From positions 1-45,566 of the forward strand of contig NZ_MVHT01000051.1 in assembly GCF_002086275.1 (NCBI RefSeq): DNA of 45,566 nt, written 5' to 3'. Made by a program: the position numbers and the translations under genes. Source of the stretch: Mycobacterium intermedium. GTDB lineage: Bacteria > Actinomycetota > Actinomycetes > Mycobacteriales > Mycobacteriaceae. Positions 33,622 through 42,290 of the stretch are shown here, one piece after another. Below the pieces are notes generated by a model that made no database searches, was not told the DNA's origin, and saw nothing but the letters and a program-made list of their open reading frames with translations. Position 1 is the stretch's first letter. Each line of letters starts with the position of its first letter.

Positions 33622-34824
33622 TCATCCCCCAGACGGAGATCGGGGTATGAACGTCCCGACGATTTCCTTGCCCATCGCCAGGTCTTCGTACTTCGGGTCG
33701 GTGCGCTTGCGCCAACCGCTGCCGGCCGCGATCGGCGGGGCCATTATCGGCGGGAGCATCGGGAAATCGGCGTCCCCCACGGGAAGGGGGGAGGCTGCCG
33801 AAGCGAGTTGCACCGGCGTATTCGCGCTGACCAGAAGGCCCGTGGCGGCGGGCGGTGCCGACAGGCTGCCCAGCTGAACGGCAGCGCCCATCGTCGCCGC
33901 CGGTGCGCCGATCCCGCTCAACGCCTCGGCAACGTCGGCCAAGCCGCCCGCCGCGCCGCTCAGGGCAGACTCCCCTTCGGACAAGCCCTCGGCGATATCC
34001 GGGGCGAGTCCCGTCAACGCCTGGGCCGACGTGAATTGTGCGAAGTAGCTGAGCATGTTGATCGGGAATCCCGACGAGACCAACTGGTTGACGTAGGTGT
34101 TGGCCAAACCAAACCAGCCCTGAGTCGGATCGAAGGTGACGCCGACGCCCTGCAGGAGCCCATCGAGCGGGGAGACTGGCGGGGCGACCGCGGCCGGGGG
34201 CGCCGCGGCCGCCGCGTTGGCCAGCGCGGACGTGGCTTGCGCGGACCCTACGGATGCGACGGCCGTCTGGACGGCGTCGGTTTGGGCCGCCGTCCCGCCA
34301 GGATCGACCACGGTCGGTGGTGAGGAGAACAACGGCAGGTCGAGGGCTTGCGCCGTCGCCGCCTTGTAGCGGTACATGGCCGCGGAGTTGTTCACCCACA
34401 TCGCTTGGTACTGGGCCTCGTTCTCGGCGATGGCGGCCAGGTTCTTGCCGAATCCGTTGGTGGCCACCAACTGGGCCAACTGGGCCCGGTTGGCGCTGAC
34501 GACCGAGGGATGCACCACCGCCGCGAGGGTCGAGTTGAATTCCGCCGCAGCGACCTGCGCCGAGGAACTCAACTGGTGACACTGCTGGGCGGTGGCTCGC
34601 ATCCAGTTGAGAAAAGGACCGGCGGCATCGATCATCGCCAGGGTCGACGGTCCCCGCCATTCCCCGGCCAGCGTAGACAGCACGGACGCATGGTTGGCGG
34701 CGGCTTCTTCCAGGTCGGTGCCCAGGTTCTGCCATACCCCGGAGGCGACGACCAGTGATTGCGCACCCGGTCCCGAGTGGATCAGCGCCGAGGTCACCTC
34801 AGGCGGCAGCGTTGCGAACTCCAT
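33622..34824 (-). CDS. PPE family protein
   Basis: The 400-residue protein begins M-E-F-A-T-L-P-P-E with the Pro7-Pro8-Glu9 signature. The ~180-residue PPE helical domain includes the W-x-G turn (G-E-W-R-G-P-S). An Ala/Pro-rich linker follows, and the C-terminal tail has S-G-W-R-K-R-T-D-P-K-Y-E-D-L-A-M-G. I see neither the G-x-x-S-V-P-x-x-W motif nor MPTR repeats, so the subfamily is uncertain. PPE proteins are normally secreted by ESX-5 as dimers with a PE partner; no PE gene lies beside it. It is 111 bases downstream of pstS on the same strand. Absent here in M. tuberculosis as I recall. Confidence 0.92.
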   Translation of the reverse strand: MEFATLPPEVTSALIHSGPGAQSLVVASGVWQNLGTDLEEAAANHASVLSTLAGEWRGPSTLAMIDAAGPFLNWMRATAQQCHQLSSSAQVAAAEFNSTLAAVVHPSVVSANRAQLAQLVATNGFGKNLAAIAENEAQYQAMWVNNSAAMYRYKAATAQALDLPLFSSPPTVVDPGGTAAQTDAVQTAVASVGSAQATSALANAAAAAPPAAVAPPVSPLDGLLQGVGVTFDPTQGWFGLANTYVNQLVSSGFPINMLSYFAQFTSAQALTGLAPDIAEGLSEGESALSGAAGGLADVAEALSGIGAPAATMGAAVQLGSLSAPPAATGLLVSANTPVQLASAASPLPVGDADFPMLPPIMAPPIAAGSGWRKRTDPKYEDLAMGKEIVGTFIPRSPSGG

Positions 34825-34935
34825 AGCACCTCACAATGACGACCGTAGGAAAATTTCACGAAGTTTTTGTTAAACACGCAGGCTAAAAGCGCAGAAATAT
34901 TGCGCGTCGTCGATCCGCTACCGGACCTTCGGCGG

Positions 34936-36033
34936 TCAACTGATGGCGTTGACCGCCGTGGATAATCGCGACCTGAACGCGTCCGGAACCGGAGCGTATC
35001 CGTTGTCGACCAGACCGTTCTGGCCGGCGCTGATGGCGCTCTGCAGGAACGCCCTGACCGCCGTGCCCGTCTGCACGTCGGAGTACTTCGAGCACACCAC
35101 CTCGTAGGTCGCCTGCACGATCGGGTAAGAGCCGGGCTGGTTGGGCCGGTAGAAGGAGATGGTGTCGAGGGCCAGGTCGTTGCCCTCCTTTGCGAACCAG
35201 GCACCCGAGATCGTCTTCCCGACCGAGTCTGCGCTCAACACCACCGGTTCCGGTCCGGCCGCGGTGATGATCCGGGCCGTCGCCAGGTGGTGCGCTTGGG
35301 CGAACGACCACCCGACATAGGTGATGGAACCGTCGGCGTTGGCGACGGCCGCGGCGGCACCCTCGTTGCCAGTGGCACCCTCGCCGACGCCCCCGTTGAA
35401 TCTTTTGCCGGCGCCCTTGCCCCATGCGCCGTTGCCGGCGGTGTCGAGGTAGCGCTGGAAGTTTTCCGAGGTGCCGGACTCGTCGCTGCGGAAGACGACC
35501 CGGATGGGCTGGCCGGGTAGCGTGGCACCTGGATTCAGCGCGGCGATCGCGGGGTCATCCCAGGCGGTGATGGCACCGTTGAAGATTTTCGCCGCGGTCG
35601 GTCCGTCGAGGCTCAATGACGTCAGACCGGTGACGTTGTAGGCGATGACAATTGGGCCGAAGACTACCGGCAGGTTCCACACCGGGGAGCCGCAGCGCCG
35701 CTCCGCCTTGGCGTAGTCATCCTTGGCCAGGGGTGCGTCCGAGCCAGCGAAATCGGTTCTGTTGCTGATGAATTCGTTTATTCCGGCGGCCGATCCGGTG
35801 CCCGTGTAGGTCATGGACTGGCCCGGGCAGGCTTGTTCGAAGGCCTTGGCGAAACGGTTCATGGCATTTTCCTGGGCCGTGGAACCACTGGCCTTCAGCG
35901 TCGGTTTGCCGCCGCAGGCTACTCCCGGGGTCTGGGTCGGGTCAGCGGTCGGGGCGGCGCTGCCGCACGCCGACAGCGTCACCGCAGCGGTGGCGATGAC
36001 GCTCAGGGTGAGACCAAACCGATTGCAGTTCAA
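34936..36033 (-). CDS. Phosphate-binding lipoprotein PstS (orphan)
   Basis: The 365-residue protein has a lipobox ending at Cys23 (L-S-A-C). The PstS phosphate-binding signatures are present: A-S-G-S-T-A-Q at the mature start, F-A-G-S-D-A-P-L, and R-S-D-E-S-G-T-S-E-N-F. It should capture phosphate for a PstCAB transporter, but no pstC, pstA or pstB gene is nearby. The start is TTG 36033 with GAGGAATTGAG just upstream. M. tuberculosis has three PstS lipoproteins; I cannot say which this resembles most. The PPE gene follows on the same strand, possibly co-transcribed. Confidence 0.92.
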   Translation of the reverse strand: MNCNRFGLTLSVIATAAVTLSACGSAAPTADPTQTPGVACGGKPTLKASGSTAQENAMNRFAKAFEQACPGQSMTYTGTGSAAGINEFISNRTDFAGSDAPLAKDDYAKAERRCGSPVWNLPVVFGPIVIAYNVTGLTSLSLDGPTAAKIFNGAITAWDDPAIAALNPGATLPGQPIRVVFRSDESGTSENFQRYLDTAGNGAWGKGAGKRFNGGVGEGATGNEGAAAAVANADGSITYVGWSFAQAHHLATARIITAAGPEPVVLSADSVGKTISGAWFAKEGNDLALDTISFYRPNQPGSYPIVQATYEVVCSKYSDVQTGTAVRAFLQSAISAGQNGLVDNGYAPVPDAFRSRLSTAVNAIS

Positions 36034-36227
36034 CTCAATTCCTCAAGGCAAGCAGGCTGCCCGACCCGCAGCCACGAGGCATGGTAACAAGCCCGCTCGC
36101 ATTGCGACCATCCTCAACCAACACCGAAGGCAACCGAAGGCGTGCATTCAGAGTTTGTTCGCCACCTGTACACAACCCGGCTACCTGCGATGTTCGCACC
36201 GTCAGGAACGGTCGTGTAATGATCGGA

Positions 36228-36247
36228 ATGTAAGCAGCGTGTTACAT
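36228..36247. promoter_or_regulatory. Inverted repeat, possible operator of the DUF732 gene
   Basis: ATGTAA (36228-36233) and TTACAT (36242-36247) form a perfect 6-bp inverted repeat with 8-bp spacing. It lies 27 bases before ATG 36275, in the divergent region shared with pstS. Size and symmetry suit a dimeric regulator. Confidence 0.4.
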
Positions 36248-36274
36248 CGGCAGGTCAGCGGGGAGGTTGTCGCG

Positions 36275-36619
36275 ATGTCCATCGACCGTGTGCGCACACC
36301 TATGCCCGCGCGATCGCTACGGCTGGGACTCGTCGTGCTGGTCTCGTTGCTCGGCCTGGTGGCACCGACGGCCCCGACGGCACGGGCCGACGGAATCGAC
36401 GACGAGTTCCTGAGCGCAGTGAAGTCCAGGGACATCAAGTTCGCCTCGCCGCAATCCGCGATCCTCGCCGGGCACCAGGTATGCAATGAACTCGACCAAG
36501 GCAGGCCCAAGGCCGACGTGGCAACCGATCTGGCCAACAGCGGCCGGTTGGACGGCTACCACGCCGGCTTCTTCGTCGGCCTGAGCATCGCCGCGTTCTG
36601 CCCTAGACACCATGGCTGA
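36275..36619 (+). CDS. Small secreted DUF732-family protein
   Basis: The 114-residue product has a signal peptide (hydrophobic 17-33, cleavage after A-R-A at about 38). The mature domain of roughly 75 residues begins D-G-I-D-D-E-F-L and has the DUF732 pattern: one Cys in G-H-Q-V-C-N-E-L and one near the C-terminus in A-A-F-C-P. These would form a disulfide. The family is common and paralogous in mycobacteria; its function is unknown. ATG 36275 is set by GGGAGG eight bases upstream; the longer open frame runs antisense to pstS. It converges with atsB. Confidence 0.87.
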   Translation: MSIDRVRTPMPARSLRLGLVVLVSLLGLVAPTAPTARADGIDDEFLSAVKSRDIKFASPQSAILAGHQVCNELDQGRPKADVATDLANSGRLDGYHAGFFVGLSIAAFCPRHHG

Positions 36620-36643
36620 CTAGGGACTGACTAGGGACTGCCC

Positions 36644-36664
36644 CGTCGGCAAACAGCGCCGACG
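36644..36664. terminator. Hairpin between convergent DUF732 gene and atsB
   Basis: CGTCGGC (36644-36650) and GCCGACG (36658-36664) form a perfect 7-bp stem with a 7-base loop, without a U run. It lies between two convergent stops and could end transcription from both sides. Just before it, an 11-bp unit (CTGACTAGGGA) is repeated at 36616-36637. Confidence 0.5.
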
Positions 36665-36673
36665 CATCCCGGA

Positions 36674-39577
36674 CTAGTTCGCCGCGCCCCGTCCGACCGC
36701 CTGGATGGATGCGTGCTCGTGCAGCGCATGCTCGGCGGCAGGCGGAACCGGCTTGAGGTCGAAGATCACCTCTTTCACGGTTCCGGTGAATGCATACGGG
36801 GCCTTGTCCTCGTAGTCGCGGTCGACAACCAAACCGTTGTCGCGACCGACGTCCATTCCAGCGTAGGACGTGAACGCCAGGCTCACCGTCCGCGGCAACT
36901 CACCCTCGCCGATCAACCGATCGTCAGCCCAAAGCGTAACTCGCCCACCGGAACCCACTACCGGCTGCGCGGTCTCGAACAGCAGGCGCACCGTGACGTC
37001 GCCCGTCGGGATCGGCTCAGTGGACACCTGTCGATAGGTCTCGACACCAAGGAACGAATAGGTGTGATGCAGGCGATGCTCCTCGTCGACCCACAGGGCG
37101 AATCCGCCCATGAAGTCGGCGTTGGCGACGATCACCCCCTGCGCCCCACCCTCCGGAACGTGCAGGCGCGCCTCGATCGCGTAGGAGCGACCGAAAATGC
37201 GCGGCACCATGCCGCGCTGAATGTTCTGCACGCCCCCTTGGAAGCTGAACCGGGTGGTGGTGGGCAGCGGCGGCAGGTCGCCGTACATCACCGCGAGCCC
37301 GCCGAGGATCGGCAACACCCGGTTTCTCTCCGCTTCCTGCCACCACAGCTCTTGCAGCTCGGCAAGTTTGTCCGGGTGTTTGTCGGCCAGGTTGTGCGCC
37401 TGCGAGAAGTCCTCGGGCAGGTAATACAGCTCCCAGACGTCTTTGTCAGGGTCGTATACGCCGGGCGCAAAACGCTGCATCGTCTGCGGCGACAGGTCCC
37501 ACGGCGCCTTGTCCAGCCGGGCGCACGCCCACCAACCGTCCTTGTAGATGGCACGGCTGCCGAAGTTTTCGAAGTACTGCAGGGTGTGGCGCTCTTCGGC
37601 CGCCGGGTCGGTGAAGGTGTGCAGGAAGCTGGTGCCGTCCATCGGTTCCTGCTCGATGCCGTCGACGGTGTCCGGTTGCGGTAATCCGATGGCCTCCAAC
37701 ACCGTCGGCGCGATGTCGATGCAATGGGTGAACTGGTCGCGGATCCCGCTCCCGCGCGGGATCCGACTCGGCCAGGCGACCACCATGGGGTCGCGGGTGC
37801 CGCCCAGATGGCTGGCCATCTGCTTGCCCCACTGCAGCGGCGTGTTATTCGCGTGCGCCCAAGGCGAAGCGAAGTGCGGGGCGGTGAACTCGTCACCCAG
37901 CGCTTCCATCCCGCCGTACTGCTCGATGAGCTCCAACTGGTGCTCGGCGTCCAGGTCGAGGCCGTTGATGAACGTCATCTCGTTGAACGAACCGGTATTG
38001 GTCCCTTCCATACTGGCACCGTTGTCGCCCCAGATGTAGAAGATCAGCGTGTTGTCCAGCTCGCCGAGGTTGTCGATCGCGTCGATCAGTCGGCCGACGT
38101 TCCAGTCGGCGTTCTCGGAGAATCCGGCGAACACTTCCATCTGCCGGGCAAAGAGCTTGCGTTGGGTCTCCGAGAGGCTGTCCCACGCCGGGAACAGGTC
38201 GGGCCGTTCGGTGAGCTCGGTGTCCGGCGGGATGATCCCGAGTTGCTTCTGACGCTCGAACGTCTTCTGCCGGTACACATCCCAGCCTTCGTCGAACTTC
38301 CCCTTGTACTTGTCAGCCCACTCCTTGAACACGTGGTGCGGCGCGTGGGTGGCGCCGGTCGAGTAGTAGATCATCCAGGGTTTGGTGGCGTTCTGGGCGC
38401 GCACGGTGTGCAGCCACTCGACGGCCTTGTCGGTGAGGTCGTCGGGGAAGAAATACGGCTTGCCCTCTGGCGCTTCCGGTATCCCGATGACCGAGTTGTC
38501 CTGGCTGATGATCGGGTCGTACTGTCCTGCGGCGCCGGAGGGAAAGCCCCAGAAGTGGTCGAATCCCCAACCCAGCGGCCAGTTGTCGAATGGGCCGGCC
38601 GCACCCTGGACATTGTCCGGAGTGAGGTGCCACTTGCCGAAAGCGGCTGTCACATAGCCGTTGTCGCGCAAGATGCGGGGCAGTGCGGCACAGCTGCGCG
38701 GCTTGACCGTCGAGTACCCCGGGTACGGACCGGGGAACTCGCAGACCGAACCGAAGCCGACACGGTGGTGGTTGCGGCCGGTCAACAGCGCCGCCCGGGT
38801 CGGCGAGCACACGGCGGTCACATGGAAACGATTGTAGGCCAACCCATTTTCTGCAATGCGTGTCAGCGTCGGCGTCGAGATGCCGCCACCGAAGGTGTCC
38901 GGACCGCCGAACCCGGCGTCGTCGATCAGCACGATCAGCACATTCGGAGCGCCGTCGGGGGCGCTGGCTCCGGGGACGATCGTCCAGTCGCCGACCGACT
39001 CCCCTACCGTGCGGCCGATCGTGCCGCCGAAACTGCGCTGGGCTATCGGCAGCTTGGTGCGGTCCGGGTTGAACTTGCCCATCGCCTGCTCCAACGCCGA
39101 AGTGAAGCTGCGTAGGTTCGTATGGCTAAGTTCGGCAACCGATTTCATCGGCGAACCGGCCAACGTCTGCTGCACCGCAAGCCGCGCCGGCGCGGGGGTT
39201 ACGGCGATGATCAGGCCGCTGCCCGCCGCCAGCGCTTCCCCGATCTTCTCGGCCAACCCGCTCTTGATCCGGTAGTTCGCAAAGGTGCCCGCCGCCGCGC
39301 CGGCGGCCGCGCCCAGCAAGGTCGAAGCCAGCAGGGCCGGCGAGAACAGGCCGACCGCCAAGCCCGCCCCGGCGCCCCACGCGGCGCCCCGGCGGCCCAG
39401 CCGATTTCCGGTGTCGAGCAGCACGGCGTTGCCGTCCGCGTCCTTGCCCACGAGCACCGCGCCGTGCAACTCGATCGCCTTGGATTTGGCCTTGCCGTTG
39501 AGGTTCTCGAAGTCCCGCCGCGCGATGTCAATGTTCTGATATCCGGCGACAATGACAAGTGCGTTGTCTTCACCCAT
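36674..39577 (-). CDS. atsB: Arylsulfatase AtsB with N-terminal DUF1269-like domain
   Basis: The 967-residue protein has two parts. Residues 1 to about 200 resemble a DUF1269-type membrane-associated domain (V-A-G-Y-Q-N-I-D-I-A-R-R-D-F), with a glycine/alanine hydrophobic hairpin (about 64-100). Residues 205 to the end are a type I sulfatase. It has the L-I-D-D metal aspartates (219-220) and Cys257 in C-S-P-T-R-A-A-L-L-T-G-R, the cysteine that becomes formylglycine. This group is the large PAS/AtsA-like sulfatase class. ATG 39577 overlaps the end of the pseudouridine synthase gene by 8 bases. Matches Rv3299c. The physiological sulfate ester is unknown. Confidence 0.94.
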   Translation of the reverse strand: MGEDNALVIVAGYQNIDIARRDFENLNGKAKSKAIELHGAVLVGKDADGNAVLLDTGNRLGRRGAAWGAGAGLAVGLFSPALLASTLLGAAAGAAAGTFANYRIKSGLAEKIGEALAAGSGLIIAVTPAPARLAVQQTLAGSPMKSVAELSHTNLRSFTSALEQAMGKFNPDRTKLPIAQRSFGGTIGRTVGESVGDWTIVPGASAPDGAPNVLIVLIDDAGFGGPDTFGGGISTPTLTRIAENGLAYNRFHVTAVCSPTRAALLTGRNHHRVGFGSVCEFPGPYPGYSTVKPRSCAALPRILRDNGYVTAAFGKWHLTPDNVQGAAGPFDNWPLGWGFDHFWGFPSGAAGQYDPIISQDNSVIGIPEAPEGKPYFFPDDLTDKAVEWLHTVRAQNATKPWMIYYSTGATHAPHHVFKEWADKYKGKFDEGWDVYRQKTFERQKQLGIIPPDTELTERPDLFPAWDSLSETQRKLFARQMEVFAGFSENADWNVGRLIDAIDNLGELDNTLIFYIWGDNGASMEGTNTGSFNEMTFINGLDLDAEHQLELIEQYGGMEALGDEFTAPHFASPWAHANNTPLQWGKQMASHLGGTRDPMVVAWPSRIPRGSGIRDQFTHCIDIAPTVLEAIGLPQPDTVDGIEQEPMDGTSFLHTFTDPAAEERHTLQYFENFGSRAIYKDGWWACARLDKAPWDLSPQTMQRFAPGVYDPDKDVWELYYLPEDFSQAHNLADKHPDKLAELQELWWQEAERNRVLPILGGLAVMYGDLPPLPTTTRFSFQGGVQNIQRGMVPRIFGRSYAIEARLHVPEGGAQGVIVANADFMGGFALWVDEEHRLHHTYSFLGVETYRQVSTEPIPTGDVTVRLLFETAQPVVGSGGRVTLWADDRLIGEGELPRTVSLAFTSYAGMDVGRDNGLVVDRDYEDKAPYAFTGTVKEVIFDLKPVPPAAEHALHEHASIQAVGRGAAN

Positions 39578-40436
39578 GCCTTAACTCCCTGTTGCTCATG
39601 AACTCCCGGTGTGACCCGGCGATCGGATCGACGAACTCGATGCGCTGCGCCAGCAGCTGTAGCGGCGTGCTGAAATCGTCATCTGGAACCGCTACCACGT
39701 TGGGATACAACGGATCTCCATAGATCGGTATCCCCAACGAAGCCATCTGCACCCGCAACTGATGGGTTCTTCCGGTCCGCGGTGTCAGCCGGTACAAGCC
39801 GTCGGGTGCCACCAGTTCGACCAGCGTCTCCGCGTTGGGCGGGCCCGGTTCGGTCACCGCCTGTAAGTTGCCTCGGCGCTTGACGATCCGACTACGGACC
39901 ACCCGCGGCAGCGTGAGCGTTGGATCCACCGCCGCCCGGGCCAGATAGGTCTTGGCCACCGCGCCACGGGCGAACATCGTCTGGTAGGGGCCGCGAAGCT
40001 CGCGCCGGGTGGTGAACAGCAGCACCCCGGCCGTCAGCCGGTCCAGCCGGTGGGCCGGGCTCAGTTCGGGCAGTTCCAGCTCCCGACGCAGCCGCACCAG
40101 CGCGGTCTGCGCGACGTGGCGCCCGCGGGGCATGGTGGACAGGAAGTGGGGCTTGTCGACAACCACGATATTCGCGTCTTGATACAGCACGGGTATTTCG
40201 TACGGCACCGGAATTTCGTCCGGCAGGTCCCGATACAGGTAGACGCTGGCCCCGGCGGGCAGCACGGTACGGTCGTCAACCACTTCGCCGTCGGCGTCGA
40301 CCACTTCTCCGGCAAGGACTTTCGTCCGCGCCGCGTCCCCGAACCGGCCGGCCAGCTCGGCCAGCACGGGTCCGCCGCGCAGGCGCACCCGTGCCGGTCC
40401 CAGGCCGTCGCGAACCGGCAGTGGCGCGGCCCTCAC
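39570..40436 (-). CDS. RluA-family pseudouridine synthase (Rv3300c orthologue)
   Basis: From GTG 40436 the product has 288 residues. It is an RluA-type pseudouridine synthase: catalytic Asp in A-H-R-L-D-R-L-T-A-G-V, then K-T-Y-L-A and the R-T-G-R-T-H-Q-L-R-V-Q motif near the C-terminus. It isomerises uridines in rRNA or tRNA; the target is not predictable. The open frame extends upstream to 40667 but overlaps glpD2 and reads as a shadow. The true start should follow the glpD2 stop (40453), and GTG 40436 is the first suitable codon. Together with glpD2 and atsB it forms a same-strand unit. Confidence 0.88.
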   Translation of the reverse strand: MRAAPLPVRDGLGPARVRLRGGPVLAELAGRFGDAARTKVLAGEVVDADGEVVDDRTVLPAGASVYLYRDLPDEIPVPYEIPVLYQDANIVVVDKPHFLSTMPRGRHVAQTALVRLRRELELPELSPAHRLDRLTAGVLLFTTRRELRGPYQTMFARGAVAKTYLARAAVDPTLTLPRVVRSRIVKRRGNLQAVTEPGPPNAETLVELVAPDGLYRLTPRTGRTHQLRVQMASLGIPIYGDPLYPNVVAVPDDDFSTPLQLLAQRIEFVDPIAGSHREFMSNRELRHG

Positions 40437-40452
40437 GACAGTCTCATCTGGC

Positions 40453-42210
40453 TCAATCGAGCGGCACCGGCTCGAGGATCTCAGCCCGCGCCTCGGGGGC
40501 ACTGGCCCGCAGCATGTCCGCCGAAACGTCGTCGGGCTGCGCTTGGGACAACACCTCGGCCTCGACCCGCGCCTTGTAGTTGGCGACTTCGCGTTCGACG
40601 TCCGAGGGACTCCACCCCAAGACGGGGGCGACGATCTCGGCGACCTCGCGGGCGCAGTCGACCCCACGGTGCGAGTACTCGATGGAGATCCGCATCCGGC
40701 GCGCCAAGATGTCCTCCAGGTGCAAAGCGCCCTCGGCGACGACGGCGTACAGCGCTTCCACCTTCAGGTAGCCCGGCGCCTCCGTGATCGGGCCGAGCAG
40801 GCTGGAGTCTTTGACCGCCAGGGCCAGCACCTCGTCGATCAGCGAACCGTAGCGGTCCAACAGATGGCGAACCCGGTAGGGGTGCAAACCCCTTGTCGCA
40901 CCGACCTTCTCGGTCTGATTGACGAGCGCGAAGTAGCCGTCGGCGCCCAGCAGGGGCACCTTCTTGGTGATCGACGGGGCGACCCTGGCCGGAATGAATT
41001 CCGCCGCGGCGTCGACGGCGTCGGCGGCCATCACCCGGTAGGTGGTGTACTTCCCGCCCGCGATGGCGACCAGGCCGGGCGCGGGCACGGCCACGGCGTG
41101 CTCGCGGGACAGTTTGGACGTCTCCTCGGACTCTCCGGCCAGCAACGGCCGCAGGCCGGCGTAGACGCCGTCGATGTCGGCATGTGTCAGTGGGACGGCC
41201 AGCACGGTGTTGACCGTGCCGAGGATGTAGTCGATGTCGGCCTTGGTGGCCGCCGGGTGGGCCAGGTCTAGATTCCAGTCGGTGTCGGTGGTCCCGATGA
41301 TCCAGTGGCTGCCCCACGGGATGACGAACATCACCGACTTCTCGGTGCGCAGGATGATCGCGACGTCGCTGACGATGCGGTCACGCGGCACCACCACATG
41401 CACGCCCTTGGACGCGCGCACCTTGAACCGGCCGCGCTGTTTGGACAGCGCCTGGATTTCGTCGGTCCACACCCCGGTCGCATTGATGACGACGTGGCCG
41501 CGCACCTCGGTGATCGAGCCGTCCTCAGAGTCGCGGACGCGAACGCCGGTGACCCGATCTCCTTCGCGCAGCAGCGCCACCACCTGGCTGGAGGATCGCA
41601 CCACGGCGCCGTAGTGCGCGGCGGTGCGCGCGACCGTCATGGTGTGCCGGGCGTCGTCGACGACGGTGTCGTAGTAACGGATGCCGCCGATCAGCGAACT
41701 GCGCTTCAGACCGGGGCTTAGCCGCAGGGCGCCGGCGCGAGTGCAATGTTTCTGCGCGGGAACGGATTTCGCTCCGCCCAGGCTGTCGTAGAGGAAGATG
41801 CCGGCGGCGATGTACGGGCGCTCCCATAACCGTTTGGTGAGCGGAAACAGGAACGGCAACGGCTTGACCAGGTGCGGCGCCAGCGTGGTCAGCGACAGCT
41901 CACGCTCGTAGAGGGCCTCGCGCACCAGGCCGAACTCCAACTGCTCCAGATAGCGCAGGCCCCCGTGGAACATCTTCGACGACCGACTGGAAGTTCCGGA
42001 GGCGAAGTCGCGCGCCTCGACCAGCGCCACCTTGAGGCCTCGGGTAGCGGCATCCAGCGCGCTTCCGGCGCCCACCACGCCGCCGCCGATGACCACCACG
42101 TCGAATTGTTCGGTACCGAGCCGATCCCACGCCAGCGCGCGCTGCTCGGGCCCCAGCGCCGCGGGCCGCAGGACCTGCTCGCTGTTTGGTCCGTCAATCG
42201 GGATGCTCAC
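40453..42210 (-). CDS. glpD2: Glycerol-3-phosphate dehydrogenase GlpD2
   Basis: The 585-residue FAD enzyme oxidises sn-glycerol-3-phosphate to dihydroxyacetone phosphate and passes electrons to the quinone pool at the membrane. The Rossmann FAD loop V-V-V-I-G-G-G-V-V-G-A-G is followed by F-A-S-G-T-S-S-R-S-S-K-M-F-H-G-G, and a DAO_C C-terminal domain is present. GTG 42210 has GGGAG upstream. In M. tuberculosis phoY1 lies between this gene and the pseudouridine synthase; here only 16 bases separate them. Upstream is lpdA (80-base gap). Confidence 0.95.
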   Translation of the reverse strand: MSIPIDGPNSEQVLRPAALGPEQRALAWDRLGTEQFDVVVIGGGVVGAGSALDAATRGLKVALVEARDFASGTSSRSSKMFHGGLRYLEQLEFGLVREALYERELSLTTLAPHLVKPLPFLFPLTKRLWERPYIAAGIFLYDSLGGAKSVPAQKHCTRAGALRLSPGLKRSSLIGGIRYYDTVVDDARHTMTVARTAAHYGAVVRSSSQVVALLREGDRVTGVRVRDSEDGSITEVRGHVVINATGVWTDEIQALSKQRGRFKVRASKGVHVVVPRDRIVSDVAIILRTEKSVMFVIPWGSHWIIGTTDTDWNLDLAHPAATKADIDYILGTVNTVLAVPLTHADIDGVYAGLRPLLAGESEETSKLSREHAVAVPAPGLVAIAGGKYTTYRVMAADAVDAAAEFIPARVAPSITKKVPLLGADGYFALVNQTEKVGATRGLHPYRVRHLLDRYGSLIDEVLALAVKDSSLLGPITEAPGYLKVEALYAVVAEGALHLEDILARRMRISIEYSHRGVDCAREVAEIVAPVLGWSPSDVEREVANYKARVEAEVLSQAQPDDVSADMLRASAPEARAEILEPVPLD

Positions 42211-42290
42211 GACTAGGTCTCCCGTCGGTTACTGGTCGGTACGCGTTGCTCAGGTAAGGCTAGTTCGTCGGGCACGTCGGAGTTTGCCCT

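Noticed and set aside
36123..36198. Possible phosphate-regulator box upstream of pstS (two GTTCGC-type repeats)
   Set aside because: The copies at 36157 and 36192 are 35 bp apart, which does not fit the 11-bp helical spacing of known pho boxes; too weak to report.
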